From: Sepiola atlantica
Lineage: Eukaryota > Mollusca > Cephalopoda > Sepiida > Sepiolidae
DNA: 64,000 nucleotides
Assembly (NCBI GenBank): GCA_963556195.1
Contig: OY744525.1
Span: 25,611,413-25,675,412, forward strand
Reading direction: 5' to 3'
Under the pieces are notes generated by a model, which was not told the DNA's origin, ran no database searches, and saw nothing but the letters and a program-made list of their open reading frames with translations. Shown piece by piece: positions 44,306 through 55,841 of the stretch. A program made the position numbers and the translations under genes. Positions within the stretch are counted from its first letter, which is position 1; each line of letters starts with the position of its first letter.

Positions 44306-45505
44306 AACAAATATAATTACCAACTAAGTTGAAATTAACAAAATCTAATCTTTATAAATTGCTAAATATATGTTAGGGTTTTATATATATCAAACTAAAC
44401 ATTATTTTTAAAAAAACTATTAATTGCAACCATACTCTACTAAGAAATTAAGTTGATCTAAAGATAATATTATTCAACTATTTATTTAAACAAATTCGAA
44501 ACCAAGTTTTTACTATCGACTAATGTTAACCTGAATGAAGCAGTAATACATGAAGCACCCCAATTTGTTGAGCACTATCTCAAGGATCTATTTCACTACT
44601 AGAACAATAAGCATGGAAAATATTAACCTAGAAAGATCACTTAAAATGATCGCAACACCAAACATTCTATAGAATTCATGAAGAATATGTATTACCATTG
44701 TATTATCTCTTCCTGGGACAAATAATCCATCATTACAATAGGAAGAACGTAACAAGAGACCTATCTTGTTCTGGGCAACGCCAGGTTACCCTTTTCAAGA
44801 TTAAATCCCAACAATAATAATAATAAAAAATCAGATGACATTTATTTTTCTGCTAATCATAATTCTGCCATTCCTTGTGTCCGTGTTGCGTCCTGAAGAT
44901 CCATTTCTTTCACTGACTTGAGTTTTGATGAGTCAGGTTTGTGCATCATTAATGATATTCATTACGGGATTTTGCATCCAAAAATTTTCCGAGGACTCTT
45001 CCCCTCTCCCTTCTCATGACAGCCCAAACAACATTAAGCTGACATTCAAGTCAATAATTTAAAAAAAAAAAAGAAAAGAAAGAAAAAAACAAACAAAACG
45101 TTTTGTATTTATCTGCTGAGTGAATTATCTACTCATTTTCTCAATGTTGTTATTCAGTTTTGAAATAGATGGCGGATGAGAACTGCTGCTGACTGGATAG
45201 AAATGCCTTCTGGGAATATTCCAGGTAAAATTCTCAGGCTGAATCATTATATGCTTATAATCTTGAAAAAAAAAAAGAAAATGTTTATGCGAGTAAATTG
45301 ATAGAATCCAAAAAAGAAGTGCTTGAACTTCAGCTGGAAATCATGTTGAAGACTCAACCCGTTTTCTCAAAATAAGTCAAAACTTTTGCAATATTTGGCA
45401 GCTCCGAGTGCTTTTACCAAGCTTGCGAAAGTAACACAACACACTGGACTGTAAGATGCTGAGCTTGTCTGATATTCTCTGAGTGCTATTCACTCGATTT
45501 TGTCT
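44303..45505. other. No gene; possible degraded Helitron 3' end
   Basis: At 44,765-44,800 TTCTGGGCAACGCCAGGTTA then CCC resembles GCAACGCCGGGTAGCCC of the giant units but lacks CTAG. Poly-A/purine tracts near 45,060-45,090. Confidence 0.3.
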
Positions 45506-45527
45506 ATAGCTTCGGAATCGGAATCGG

Positions 45528-45560
<33 letters not shown>

Positions 45561-46235
45561 CCTCCTTCTCCTTCGTTTTACAAGATAACAAGTGTTGGAT
45601 GGCGTTTAAAAATTGACTCTCAAACTAATCAATCTCTGGCCATGTGGTTATTCATCCCTTTTTCTCTCAAGCCGATCCTTAGCACTTCCTTCCACTTTTT
45701 CCTTGACCTCCCCCCTACCAATTGACTCTCCTATCTCATTTGTTCTGCATCGGCTAACCCAAGAACTCCCATCCATTCTTTCAATGTGACCATACCAACG
45801 AAGTCTCCTGTTCTGCACACATTTGCCTATACTGTCCAGATTTAATCTTCCTCTGAGGTCATCAGATCTAAGCCTGTCTTTAAGACTCACATTACACATT
45901 CATCATATTATTATCATATAATTTCTTTTCATGCAATACATATCCTCAACAATCACTGGCCAGGTTTCACTTCCATACATAATCACACTGTGTACACATG
46001 CTCGATAGACTTTTTTCCTTGGTCAACAATGATAACGCTCTGCTGGTTAGTAATGACAGAAGTCACCTTAATTTACTCCATCCACTCATAAATGTTGCAC
46101 TCACACTAGCACCTGCTTCTCTCTCTATTCCAATGGTATCACAAGGTAGCAACATTTCTAAACACCCTCAATAGCTTCGCTAGCCAAATATATTTTCTCC
46201 ACGTCTGAATTCTCATCTGTCTGACACTTCTTGCA
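45506..46235 (-). pseudogene. LINE ORF2 C-terminal fragment with (GAT)n tail
   Basis: On the minus strand: VHSVIMYGSETWPVIVED, then a stretch of sequence with stops, then LDSIGKCVQNRRLRWYGHIE and RMDGSSWVSRCR, typical of the end of non-LTR retrotransposon ORF2. The 3' end runs into (GAT)n at 45,530-45,557. A related plus-strand fragment at 51,680 also ends in (GAT)n. Stops and frameshifts make it inactive. Confidence 0.7.
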
Positions 46236-46299
46236 CGCAAAGTGATTATCATCTTTCACTCAACCTACCAGTAATTCCACTGCATTTCTTGTGTACCCA

Positions 46300-46785
46300 A
46301 TGCTGGGCTGGTGCACCAACCACCAGTCTCTCTCTCTCTCTTGGAGAAGGTCCAAAAAAGAGTCTCTAACCTAATAGGTCCCACACTGTCTACCAAGCAT
46401 CAGCCCCTGTCCCATCGCCGCAATGTTGCATTCCTGTGCTTGTTTTATAAGTACTACCACGGTATGTGTTCCAACAGATTTGTTGCACTTGTGCCCGCTC
46501 AACGTAATCACCTACGACCAACCCATCAAGCTGCAAAATCACACCCCTTCACTGTAGAAGTCACCATATGCTGGAAGGCTTTCTACTCTAGTAGCTTCTT
46601 TCCTCGAACCAATTATCTGTTTACCTGACTGTACCAAGATGCAAAAATACAAATTTAATGTGACTAAGCATCTTGCTGCACAACTCCCCACTTAGGATGC
46701 TCCCGTGGATCTAGCACCTAATTCACATTATCCCCTTACACCTCAGTGGCAGTGTACCTTGTTTAGGGTGAATAGAATTTTTTTT
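46300..46785 (+). pseudogene. LINE ORF2 C-terminal fragment and 3' UTR
   Basis: Open frame from 46,311 with LLEKVQKRVSNLIGPTLSTK, LSHRRNVAFLCLFYKYYHGM and SSFFPRT; the final WNSL segment is missing. The CT run before LLEK probably marks a frameshift. The tail CCTCAGTGGCAGTGTACCTT then GTTTAGGGTGAATAGAA is the family 3' end, followed by an A/T tail. Confidence 0.75.
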
Positions 46786-47639
46786 TAATGCTTACAAGTA
46801 CCACAACAAAAAATTGAGTGGCACACGACTCTTTTCCCACAAACTGAGATCTTTCCACTTTCTGGAGTCTTAGGCTTATCTGACTAATTCATTTAAGTTT
46901 TTGCACACTGAGCAAAATTTCTTAAGCTATCTGATTACTGTGCAACGATATAAATCGATGGTGTGTTAAAAATGGAAATTTATATGTGTGACAATATTAA
47001 CTGGCCCTACGAAGGTCGGCGCCCAGCATACACGGCTAGTATAAATTGGCCCAGTAGAATATAATATAATTTCTGGTTTGAAATAAGAGTATCAATTTAT
47101 ATTGTCAGAGTGACCTATAGACCTCTTATGTATCCATAAACATTAACCAACATTGGACCTCAAATAAACAAAATGAGAATTAGCTTGATAAATAACATTT
47201 CTCCACTGAAGATAAACAAGTTCACATATCCATTTATATTATCAGTGACCTCAAAACATCTTCAATGGCATTATCGGAATTTAACCTTGTTGTTTCGAAT
47301 TGGAAAACAGTGGAAATGTAATATACTTATAATTTGGATAAGGATAAACAATTTTCAAGTTTGGTTTATTATTCATTATTAAGAATAATTATTTTCTAAG
47401 AAAACCACAACAGACTTGATTTCTTCCTTTCAACAGTTTTGCATGAATGACCTTTCATTCCACAGGGATCCCGAGTCGCTGATTCCCCCTCAACGGTCAC
47501 CCACTTATCTAAACAAACACAACGTGGGGGTGGATGTGACCTTATGAGAGGCCTCTTCGACAACCGTAGCCTTCTTCGGAGCAGCAACTTTTGTACCAAC
47601 AGGATCACGTGACTAACCAGCCCAGGAGCGGCCAACTGG
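46786..47639. other. Unique sequence, possible Helitron-like 3' end
   Basis: At 46,992-47,042 ACTGGCCCTACGAAGGTCGG then CACGGCTAGT has a terminal CTAG followed by T. No 5' partner was found. The open frame at 47,173-47,382 has no recognisable similarity. Confidence 0.3.
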
Positions 47640-47647
47640 TGACGTCA
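47640..47647. promoter_or_regulatory. CRE-like palindrome TGACGTCA
   Basis: Exact palindrome in GGTGACGTCACGG, outside the Helitron block, in a locally GC-richer region (47,450-47,650). Could belong to a promoter, but no downstream gene is recognised. Confidence 0.3.
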
Positions 47648-49497
47648 CGGGTGGGTTAAAGGGCTTTTCATATGTAAGGTTAGATTAAGAAAAATAAGGA
47701 AATTTCCATTAGAGGGTAAGTTAGAGGTTAAGCTAACGTGTACTGGAGGTTGTGTCATGGGAGGAAGTATGTGGCAGAGAAGAGAGATCGATTCTCTCTC
47801 TTGGGTGGCTAATGTCAAAGTGAACAAACGTCTTTTTTTCGAGGCTCTTCTACCCCCCCCCCCCTGCCACTGCAGTTGGTTGGGAAGATGATGCAGTTTA
47901 TCTCAATATACTTGCTGTGAATTGCTGTCAAAAGTAAACAGAATCCCAGAGCAAATAAAAGAATTATCTGTTGTTTATTTTAATTGTTTCAACACAGCCA
48001 CACAGAGAAAAAAGAAATATAACTATGATTGCTACTGCAACTAGTACAGACAGACGTCTCTATCTATTGTGCTAACTATTTACAACGTGTCAATGAGAGA
48101 TTCAGCTGTTTCTGCCAATGGAAAGATTACGGGTAATCTAGTGGGAGAGAGAGAGGATTCCTCATCTAACCGTAAAAATGGCGTATTAGTGCCATGTCAC
48201 TTAGATTCACAAGGGAACAAATTTAATAATACACACAATTCGGTATGCACCGGTTCGTCTTTGTTCCACTATTAGTTTTCAGCTACTTATGGAACACCAT
48301 AATGGACAAAATAATTCAGCTATTGCTGCAAAAGTATTACAATAATTATACAACAGCACTACGTATGGATTACACAAATCTCATCCCTAAATCGTTTTGT
48401 CCTCACACGGTTCACTTTTCAATAATAATCTGTTGGTCTACCGTAATAACAACAGCAACAAATCTACTCCATTTGCTTGCAATTTCTTTACTGTGTAATC
48501 ACATTTTATTAATATCTGCAATTAATGTTGATGTTTACATTATGCTAGACCTTAATGTATGTACCATAGCTGTTCATTCATATCATGTGTTAAAGTAAGG
48601 ACAGCTAACAGCAGCTTTTTAAAATAAATTTTCTTTACTAATTATCTATTATTTAGCGATTTATGGAATATCATAATGGACAAAAATCGTTGCGGCATAG
48701 GTGCAATAAACAAATACATGATTACGGTAATTACAATCAAATACAATATTATATAACAGCATTTTTACTGAATAAAAAGAGAAAGAAAGAAGTTTTAACT
48801 CAATTTTCGTAGCATATGGGTCTTACATACTAGCTCATAAACGAATGAGTGTTACCATTTTCTATATTGGTGATAAAACAAAGACTGTTGGAGATTCATA
48901 ACTGAAACTTGGTGGACAAGTCAGGCGTCGACTGAAGTTTATTTGTACCAAATATGGATGGAAAACAAAAAGGATTGTGAATTTTATTAACGATTCAATG
49001 GATGGCTTTTTGAGGGGGAGGGGAATCATCCTGTATTTGCCAAAGTGCATTTTGTTTTATTGCTAAATGTAATCATAACAGAACATAATGAAAATATTAA
49101 CACAAACCTTCTGCCTATGATAATAAACGTAATAATACTAATTATCACACTCCTTATGGCTATAATAATATCAATAATAAATAGAATCTTAACTGAGAGA
49201 TAAAACACGGAGGGTATATTACAAAATGTTGCAAAAGTCTTGAGGATAGGCAGGGAGTAACCCAAACTATAAGAGAATCGAAAATTGTTAATTCATGTTA
49301 TTTTGCATACAACTTGATTTGCTTCGTTTTGGGCAACTGAAGGAGGCGGCCATTTGCAAATTGGGCTTCAGCCTTCTGGTCATAATAAAGATTTGCTGTT
49401 TCTTTACAATGAAGCCGCCATCAAAAACAGTGCTTCATTATCTTTTAAATAGTCTAATAAATTGCATGTCTACTCCAACAGTTTTTTGGCTAAGATC
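47648..49497. other. No gene recognised
   Basis: C9 run at 47,852. The phrase ATGGA(A/C)(C/T)ATAATGGACAAAA-like occurs at 48,290 and 48,664, hinting at a diverged duplication. A 117-codon frame (48,245-48,598), rich in Ile/Leu/Asn, has no recognisable similarity and is not supported as a gene. Confidence 0.4.
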
Positions 49498-49800
49498 AAA
49501 GTGTAGTATCTGTTCCGATGGATACTGCACCCCATAGACTGGTATTGTCTTGTCCTTCGGGCCTTGATTTACGCCGGTCTATGGGTCTGTCCTGTGCAGT
49601 TCTAGGAGGTCCACCCTCCCAGGCTTCGCCTCCCCTCTTTGGGGAGGAGTAAGTTTATTGCTTACTGCCTGAGGCGCCCCTACCGGGCTGTCCAGGCAAT
49701 TTTTAAACCCCACTTTCCCGACCCGACCTTGGGTCACATCTTACTTGTGGGAGTAAGATAAAAACTGGCCTTGTGCCTAACTCCTGAGGAGTAAATCAAT
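49498..49800 (+). mobile_element. R1 SINE, copy 2
   Basis: GTGTAGTATCTGTTCCGATG then GATACTGCACC (10-bp hairpin arms), CCTGTGCAGTTCTAGGAGG, CTGCCTGAGGCGCCCCTACC, GACCTTGGGTCACATCTTAC. It lacks the ~30-bp TGGCCAGAGTGCTC segment present in copies 1 and 3. Confidence 0.75.
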
Positions 49801-49827
49801 ACTCCAACAGTTATAAGTTCTTAGAAT

Positions 49828-49900
49828 TTCAGTGATTTCCTCCGGCAATGAAACACAAACGTTTGTGGATAGCTTGCCATAAGTATATTTTCTATTATTT
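49828..49900. mobile_element. Fold-back element F2, fragment
   Basis: GTGATTTCCTCCGGCAATGA, AACGTTTGTGGATAGCTTGC and CATAAGTATA match the outer arm of the complete element at 55,107-55,431. Confidence 0.55.
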
Positions 49901-49994
49901 TATCTAAATGAATAAATGTGAAATATTTTTTTTTATCACACCTACATCAACACCGAAACGTTTTACTGTTACTTAAATCAATAATACAACATTT

Positions 49995-50220
49995 TATTTA
50001 CCTCCCCAGTAGGTTAGGCACAAGGCCAGTTTTATCTTACTCCCACAAGATAAGATGTGACCCATGGTCGGGTCGGGAAAGTGGGACTTGAAAAGCCAGC
50101 GCCCGAGAAGGTGAGCACTCTGGCCATTAAAAATAGCCTGGGCAGCCTTGTCGGCATTCCCCGGTAGGGGCGCTTCAGGCAGTAAGCAATAAACTTACTC
50201 CTCCCTAAAGAGGGGAGGCA
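49995..50220 (-). mobile_element. R1 SINE, copy 3 (5'-truncated)
   Basis: Reverse-complement copy: AAGGCCAGTTTTATCTTACT, AGATGTGACCCATGGTCGGG, CTTGTCGGCATTCCCCGGTA, GGGGCGCTTCAGGC, ending at AAAGAGGGGAGGCA, where the mariner element begins. With copy 2 it forms a ~700-bp inverted pair. Confidence 0.7.
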
Positions 50221-51552
50221 AAGTCACTTAGCTATTTAAAATGATTACCATATAAAGCACAAACATACTATGAACTTTTGATAATTGTTATCTTACTCTC
50301 TAATTACTGCTATTTGTTATTTTAAATTTGTTTGTTTATATATTTGTTTCTATATATATTTATTTTTTTAATTTAAATTTGTGTAAATCATCATATGTGC
50401 TTTTTTTTTCAGGCAGTATGTCATTTACAATTGAAGAGCGAATTTTTATTGTTATTCATATGGCCAAATTTGATGAATCTCCCACACTTGTTGAAAGGCA
50501 ATGGAAACGTGATGTGAACAGAAAGCTTCCTTCACACAATTTCATGTGCTCAATTTTTAAAAAATTCAAGGAAACTGGAAGCGTCCAAGATGCTAAAAAA
50601 CCAGGTGCTCCGAAACGTAATGATGCAAAAGAAGAAGAAATCCAAACCTTGTTTGAAACAAAACCTTCAACATCAATTCGCCAGGCTGCTCAAGTGTTAT
50701 CGACATCATATAGCTGCGTTCAACGAACCCTTCAAGCTGTTGGGCTTAAGAATTTTCATGTCCAAACAGTACAAGCAATAACAGAGGTAGACAAAGCAGC
50801 GAGACTTGCAATGTGTGAAGAAACACTTCATCGAATATCGTCGAACTCTTCTTATCTCTCCAACGATGTGTTTAGCGACGAGGCAACTTTCTTCGTCCAA
50901 GGAACTGTGAACAAACATAACTGTCGTGTTCAGGGTTATGAAAACCCCCATCTGACAATGCCAAGCCCTTTTCAATCTCCTAAGGTAACTGTATGGGCTG
51001 CTTTGACAAGTAAACATCTCATTGGTCCTTATTTTTTTTATACGAATGTCAATAAAGAAAACTACCTGTCAATGCTGCAAGAATTTTTAATCCCTCAATT
51101 AAAACAGCGAAGAATATACTCAAACTCCATCTTCAATCAAGACGGCGCTCCTCCACATTGGGGACTCAATGTCCGAAAATTTCTTAATCAGAAGTTCCCA
51201 AATCGATGGTGGGGTCGAGATGGGCCAATCAATTGGTCTCTGCGAAGCCCTGATTTGATGCCGTTGGACTATTTTTTGCCACGCCAATAACTAATATCGA
51301 CGACCTCAAATCAAAAATCACTGCCGAGTTTGTTAAAATTAATCAATCAAATATGCTACAAAGAGTCGTAAATTCCTTGCAAAAAAGAAATGGAGCTATG
51401 CATGCAGAACGAAGGTGGAAATTTTGAAAATTTGCTGTAATTTTAAACTCCCATAAATGAATTTGTTGAATAAACTTTCTGTTTTGTATTACCATATTTT
51501 TTAACTTTAGAATTTCAAAAATAAATAGCTAAGTGACTTATGAATCACCCTG
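50221..51552 (+). mobile_element. Tc1/mariner-superfamily element (DD41D), left tip missing
   Basis: The right inverted end GTGACTTATGAATCACCCTG is complete and followed by TATA. The left end starts at AAGTCACTTAGCTATTTAAA, so the outermost ~13 bp (present in the 548-bp derivative at 39,469) are lost to the neighbouring R1 copy. Contains one disrupted transposase gene. Confidence 0.88.
50418..51427 (+). pseudogene. Tc1/mariner transposase, frameshifted (DD41D)
   Basis: Start chosen at MSFTIEERIF, the usual start for this group. Residues 1-60 form a helix-turn-helix of the type annotated as DUF4817, and 70-110 a second one. The catalytic triad is visible: D154 (VFSDEATF), D242 (QDGAPPH) and D284 (SPDLMPLD), with 41 residues between the last two. 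After PLDYF the gene has lost ~20-30 bp; the frame stops after 290 residues at 51,290, while the remaining C-terminus (from TPITNIDDLKSK to RRWKF) continues in another frame to 51,427. A TTTTTTTTTCAG directly before the start resembles a splice acceptor. Inactive as it stands. Confidence 0.88.
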
Positions 51553-51563
51553 TATATATATAC

Positions 51564-51611
<48 letters not shown>
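51553..51611. repeat. (TA)n microsatellite
   Basis: (TA)n beginning at the TA target of the mariner element. Confidence 0.95.
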
Positions 51612-51614
<3 letters not shown>

Positions 51615-51679
51615 AGGGTTGTGAATATGTGTTGCATGGAGAGAAATGATGTGTAATATGAATCTTAAAGAAAAGCTTA

Positions 51680-51940
51680 ATTAAATTTGTTAAACTCAGA
51701 GGAAGATTAAATCTGGACAATATAGGGAGATGTATGCAGAACAGGAGACTTTGTTGGTTTGATCACATTTGAAGAATGGATGAGAGTGCTTCGGTAAATA
51801 TTTGTGGTACAGTTGAGGTAGCAGAGTCAGTTGGTAGGGTAAGGCCAAGGAAAACATAGGAGGAAGTGATAAGGATGGATTTGAGAGAAAGAGGGATAAA
51901 TAAAGACATGCGCAGAGATGAGTTACTTTGACATTAGACC

Positions 51941-51982
<42 letters not shown>

Positions 51983-51983
51983 C
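51680..51983 (+). pseudogene. LINE ORF2 C-terminal fragment with (GAT)n tail
   Basis: Matches in reverse orientation the fragment at 45,506 (AGGAAGATTAAATCTGGACA, AACAGGAGACTTTGTTGGT, GAATGGATGAGAGTGCTTCG). No long frame remains. Ends in (GAT)n at 51,941-51,981, supporting a trinucleotide 3' tail for this LINE family. Confidence 0.65.
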
Positions 51984-52372
51984 TTAAAGCTGAGTGAATC
52001 AACGTTCGTTCCATAATAGTTTTTCCTATATAAGTTAATAAGAGAAAATACACACTAAAACGTTTGTTTGGTCTGAGATTGAGTTATGTTGAAGTAAAAT
52101 CCATTTTTATCGATAAAGCTATCCGTAATTTGCAATTAGCTCACCAAGTAACCCATTTCTCATTTAGTTTCTGCACATTACTCTCACCCACCGTCAGTAT
52201 ATGTTGTTTGAGCCCGCTCTTTATTTAATACCATGTCTATCACATTCGCTTCCGGTACTCTCCCCCTTCTCTCTCACTCACTTTTCTGTTCATTAACGGC
52301 CGTTTTTGTGTTATTTTATTTTCAATTTTACTTATTACACAACAGCATTACGACTTAAAAAAAATTTTTTTT
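51984..52372. other. No feature recognised
   Basis: AT-rich unique sequence. Confidence 0.4.
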
Positions 52373-52985
52373 TAATGGAAATCGCTCCAGACAAGGCATG
52401 AAGCCACTTGATGTAAGGAGCTAACAAGAACAAATATGATTATTGCAAAGACAGGAGGTGCCTATTGGCCTTAGTCTTGAAAAGACCAAGATTATAGGTA
52501 GGAAGAAAACAGTCAGCAGGAACAGAGTTCCACAAGCCTGCGGTTCTTGGAAAGAAGCTACTGGAACAGGAAGCTGTATTACAATGAGGTATCAAAACAG
52601 CGAATTGATGGAGACCACTAGACCAACGAGTCAAATGAGATGGAACAGAAGAAGCAGGGAATATATCACATAATTCTAAAGAACACATGCCATAATAGTA
52701 TTTATAGAAAAGACTGAGACTAGCAACATCACGTCTGTGAGAGTGGGGGTGAAGAGAAGAAGAAAGTGTAGGGCCAATCAAATTACAGATACGTTTCTGC
52801 ACTTTATTAAGAACCCTCAAATGGGACAGAGATTCACCAGCCCAAATATGACAACAGTACTCCATACATGATCGATAGTAGATTTGTAGAGATAGAGAAT
52901 AGCCTCAGGTGTGAGAAAGTGTTTGGAGCGATTGAGAGAACCGACTTTACGAGAAGCAGAAAGAGCAATGGATTTTTAATCATGT
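52373..52985 (-). pseudogene. LINE ORF2 C-terminal end and 3' UTR (minus strand)
   Basis: Minus-strand frame of 141 codons (52,865-52,440) starting MEYCCHIWAGESLSHLRVLN, with KVQKRICNLIGPTLSSSL, SHRRDVASLSLFYKYYYGM and SSFFPRTAGLWNSVPADCF. Upstream, in another frame, LTPEAILYLYKSTIDH continues the homology, so one frameshift lies near 52,870. The 3' tail (plus strand ATGGAAATCGCTCCAGACAA) is the one shared with the S1-S5 SINEs. Confidence 0.8.
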
Positions 52986-53639
52986 TATTTGTTGCTATAT
53001 TAGACTACAGTGCCACAAAAAAAAACGGTCAATATTTTGAAGTATAAATGCAATGCAAACCTATTTTTCACAGTTTATATTAGAATTAAATGATTCAATT
53101 TTATTTCCAAAATACAAATAATCTCTAAATAACTTATTTTAAGCATTCTCATTGTTTTCTACATCAAGAAACCAAGTGTTTATGACTATTGGATCACCTA
53201 CACCAACAAATGTAACTATTTAAAACGTAATTTTTCAGGTTAGTGTATTTGTGAAGCACTAACAGTTGTCTGTAAATTTAATAACTTCAACATAATCTTC
53301 TTCAATAAAATTACAAAAATGGAAAACAATATTAAAAACGAAGTCTTGTAATTTAAGATTAGAAGTTTGCTGAAATTTTAGGAAATATTTTCTTGAGTAT
53401 GACATTAACCGATATCCGATGAGTTTAGATGCTTTGGGGAGTGTGGAGTTACCCCTTTAGTTGTCACCCCCCAGATCCACTCTGACTCGGAGTGGTAGTA
53501 CCTGTCAGAACCCCATTTACGGGTTAAATAGAATCTGCTTTGGGTATCACATGAAACTGTATCTGGTGGTATGATACACATACATCTACATCATGAGTAA
53601 CAAGTTAAAGTAAACAACATGAATACATATCTGATCATT
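52986..53639. other. No feature recognised
   Basis: AT-rich unique sequence; a GC-richer stretch at 53,430-53,540 (GTTGTCACCCCCCAGATCC) is not recognised. Confidence 0.4.
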
Positions 53640-53945
53640 TATATCATTTGCATTTTCGGACTACTATTCTCATCTTGGTTGTTATTTTCACAAGGTTTTG
53701 ACATATGTAGCCTCCGACTTTCTTCAGTTGCACCTTTTCTGAAATCGGGAATCTTTATGCTGTAAAGGGTTCAGTTCGAAATTCCGTATACGTTGCTGAG
53801 TTCAACATAAAGATTCCCAAGTTAAAGAAGATGCACCTGAAGAAAATCAGAGGTTACATCGGCCAAAACGTTATGGAAATAACACCCAAGGTAAGAATAG
53901 TAGTCTGAATAATCCAAATAATACAAATGATCAATCCTCATCTAA
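53640..53945. mobile_element. Fold-back element F1, long-loop copy
   Basis: Arms TTGCATTTTCGGACTACTAT with TCTCATCTTGGTTGTTATTT, and AAGGTAAGAATAGTAGTCTG with AATAATCCAAATAATACAA. Inside, CATCGGCCAAAACGTTATGG and an inner inverted pair GGGAATCTTTATGCTG / CAACATAAAGATTCCC. Confidence 0.65.
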
Positions 53946-55106
53946 AAATTCTGAAACATCATATTTGTAGATATTAAGAATTTGAAGCATCACGTCGGGG
54001 TCACCATTATAATAGCTAAGGCTAGTAGTCGTAGCCTCACTATAAGTATAAGCACGGTAGACGGTAGTCATACGAGGAAAACTCAACGCTTCTTTTAACC
54101 TTAAACAAATCTTTATTGGGTATCCTATACCGTTGGGGTATAGCATAGAAAAAGGTAGGACTGGTGTCCGGTGGAAGGAAACAAAGTTCTTTTACTGCCC
54201 GGGGAGCGGTGCTTGGAAATCCAGTGGATGAGGGGGCAGGAGAGAGGTGAAGAAGAGTTCCTTCTAGGTTGACGGCCAGGGTCTTTCTGACGATCCGTTC
54301 CACCGTTCAACAAGGGTGCAAATAGTCCGCATTGGACTAGCTGAAATCAATACGCCCTGTGAGCCGATTGCTTAGTTTAAGACTAACAGTGGACGCATAA
54401 GAAATAGGTCCTATTTCAGACTGTACATAACAACATTTACTAAAACGACTGGATTCGGCATTAAATGACCTGAAAAGGGTTGGGTTAGGGTTATGACCTG
54501 AAAAGGGTTGATATGCCATAAAACAGATCAACAGTTAAACTATCTTAATTTTCATAGCTGGTTTTAATTTTTTTCAGTATTTGGTGTATCAAATGCCGGA
54601 TTTAGCATTGCGCTTGGTTGTGCTTAAGGACAGGACCCTATTGGCCGAAGAGGCCTCTTCTTTCTATCCCTTGAACCTTTAAAGATGAACTTTTTCTCAT
54701 GTAATATAAGTTTATATTTTAAGGCATTTTGTTTCATAATGATAGAGTTGCTAGCCTGTGGTAGTGTGTCACGAAACAGGCGGTCATGACTCAGTGGCAC
54801 AGAAACCAAATTATTATTATAGTTAGTGACAAAAAATGTTGAAGCTGGGTTCAGGCTTATGTGGTACCATTTTAAATTGATGCCAAGCGAGGTCGAAAGT
54901 TCTGTGGTGTGTAGTATAATTCTTATAAGGAGTAGCATTTAAACGATGGGATAGTCGCTTATATAAAAGAACATATCTATTGAAAAAAGAAAGAAACAGT
55001 TATAGGTGAAAAAAAGAAGAAAAAAAACAGAAGTGCTGATGAAAGTGAATAGGGAGGGGGAGGGGGAAGTTCTTATTAAGTAAAAAAAATGATAGGTTAA
55101 TAAGTT
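53946..55106. other. No gene recognised
   Basis: Minus-strand open frames at 53,931-54,313 and 54,624-54,938 (up to 104 codons) have no recognisable similarity. TGACCTGAAAAGGGTTG is duplicated at 54,468 and 54,496 around a short GGGTTAGGGTTA. Purine-rich around 55,000-55,070. Confidence 0.4.
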
Positions 55107-55431
55107 GAAAATATACTTATGGCAAGTAAGCTACACAGAGACGTTTATGTTTCATTCCTGTGGGAAATCATCAGGCTAATTGCATGGATTTATGTCTAAT
55201 GGTTGCTTTGATATCGAACTCGTCTAGCTACTAACCAATCAGATTCATTGGTTTTATCATAAAACCAACGAATCTGAATCAGTAATAAAACCAACGAACA
55301 TGATTGGTTAGTAGATAGACGAGTTCAATATCAAAGCAACCATTAGACATAAATCTATGCAATTAGCCTGATGATCTCCCCCAGGAATGAAACAATTGTG
55401 TTTCTTTGTAGCATACTTGCCATAAGTATAT
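55107..55431. mobile_element. Fold-back element F2 (complete, ~325 bp)
   Basis: Long inverted repeat: left arm TATACTTATGGCAAGTAAGC, TTCATTCCTGTGGGAAATCA, AACTCGTCTAGCTACTAACC; right arm GGTTAGTAGATAGACGAGTT, GCCTGATGATCTCCCCCAGG, ACTTGCCATAAGTATA. Centre has a short direct repeat AATAAAACCAACGAA. Related fragments at 49,828 and 58,848. Confidence 0.8.
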
Positions 55432-55550
55432 GTTCATACTACTATTAAGTACTACTAACATATTCATCATTGTTGAAGTAAATACTGAAAATATATATAC
55501 ATAATATAGTATCATTTTTTATATTCTAATAACATGAAATAGTAATATAT

Positions 55551-55841
55551 ACACGGCACAATCACGTTGACACACCAGTTCCCGTTAGATCATTGAAGTT
55601 AAGCGACGTCGAACCTGGCAAGTATTAAACGGGTGACCATTTGGGAATACCAGGTGCTGCATGTGCTTTCTGCTTATCTCAGCATTGTTTCCAGTCGTCT
55701 TGAACTACTTAGCATTGGAATCAAGCAGTGCCGACTCAAGAGAGGTGCTGTTCGGGATTGTGCAACCCTTGCTTCACAATTACACACACGGCTAGCCCCT
55801 TACAGGGCACTCATACGTCGAAATCGACAGGAGAGTCCATC

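Noticed and set aside
48245..48598. 117-codon open frame as a gene
   Set aside because: No recognisable similarity, AT-driven composition, no supporting signals.
54476..54500. Telomere-like GGGTTAGGGTTA
   Set aside because: Only two units within a short duplicated GACCTGAAAAGGGTTG context; not an interstitial telomere array.
55551..55668. Functional 5S rRNA gene
   Set aside because: Many substitutions break conserved stems, no T-run terminator follows the 5S end, and a SINE-like body is attached.
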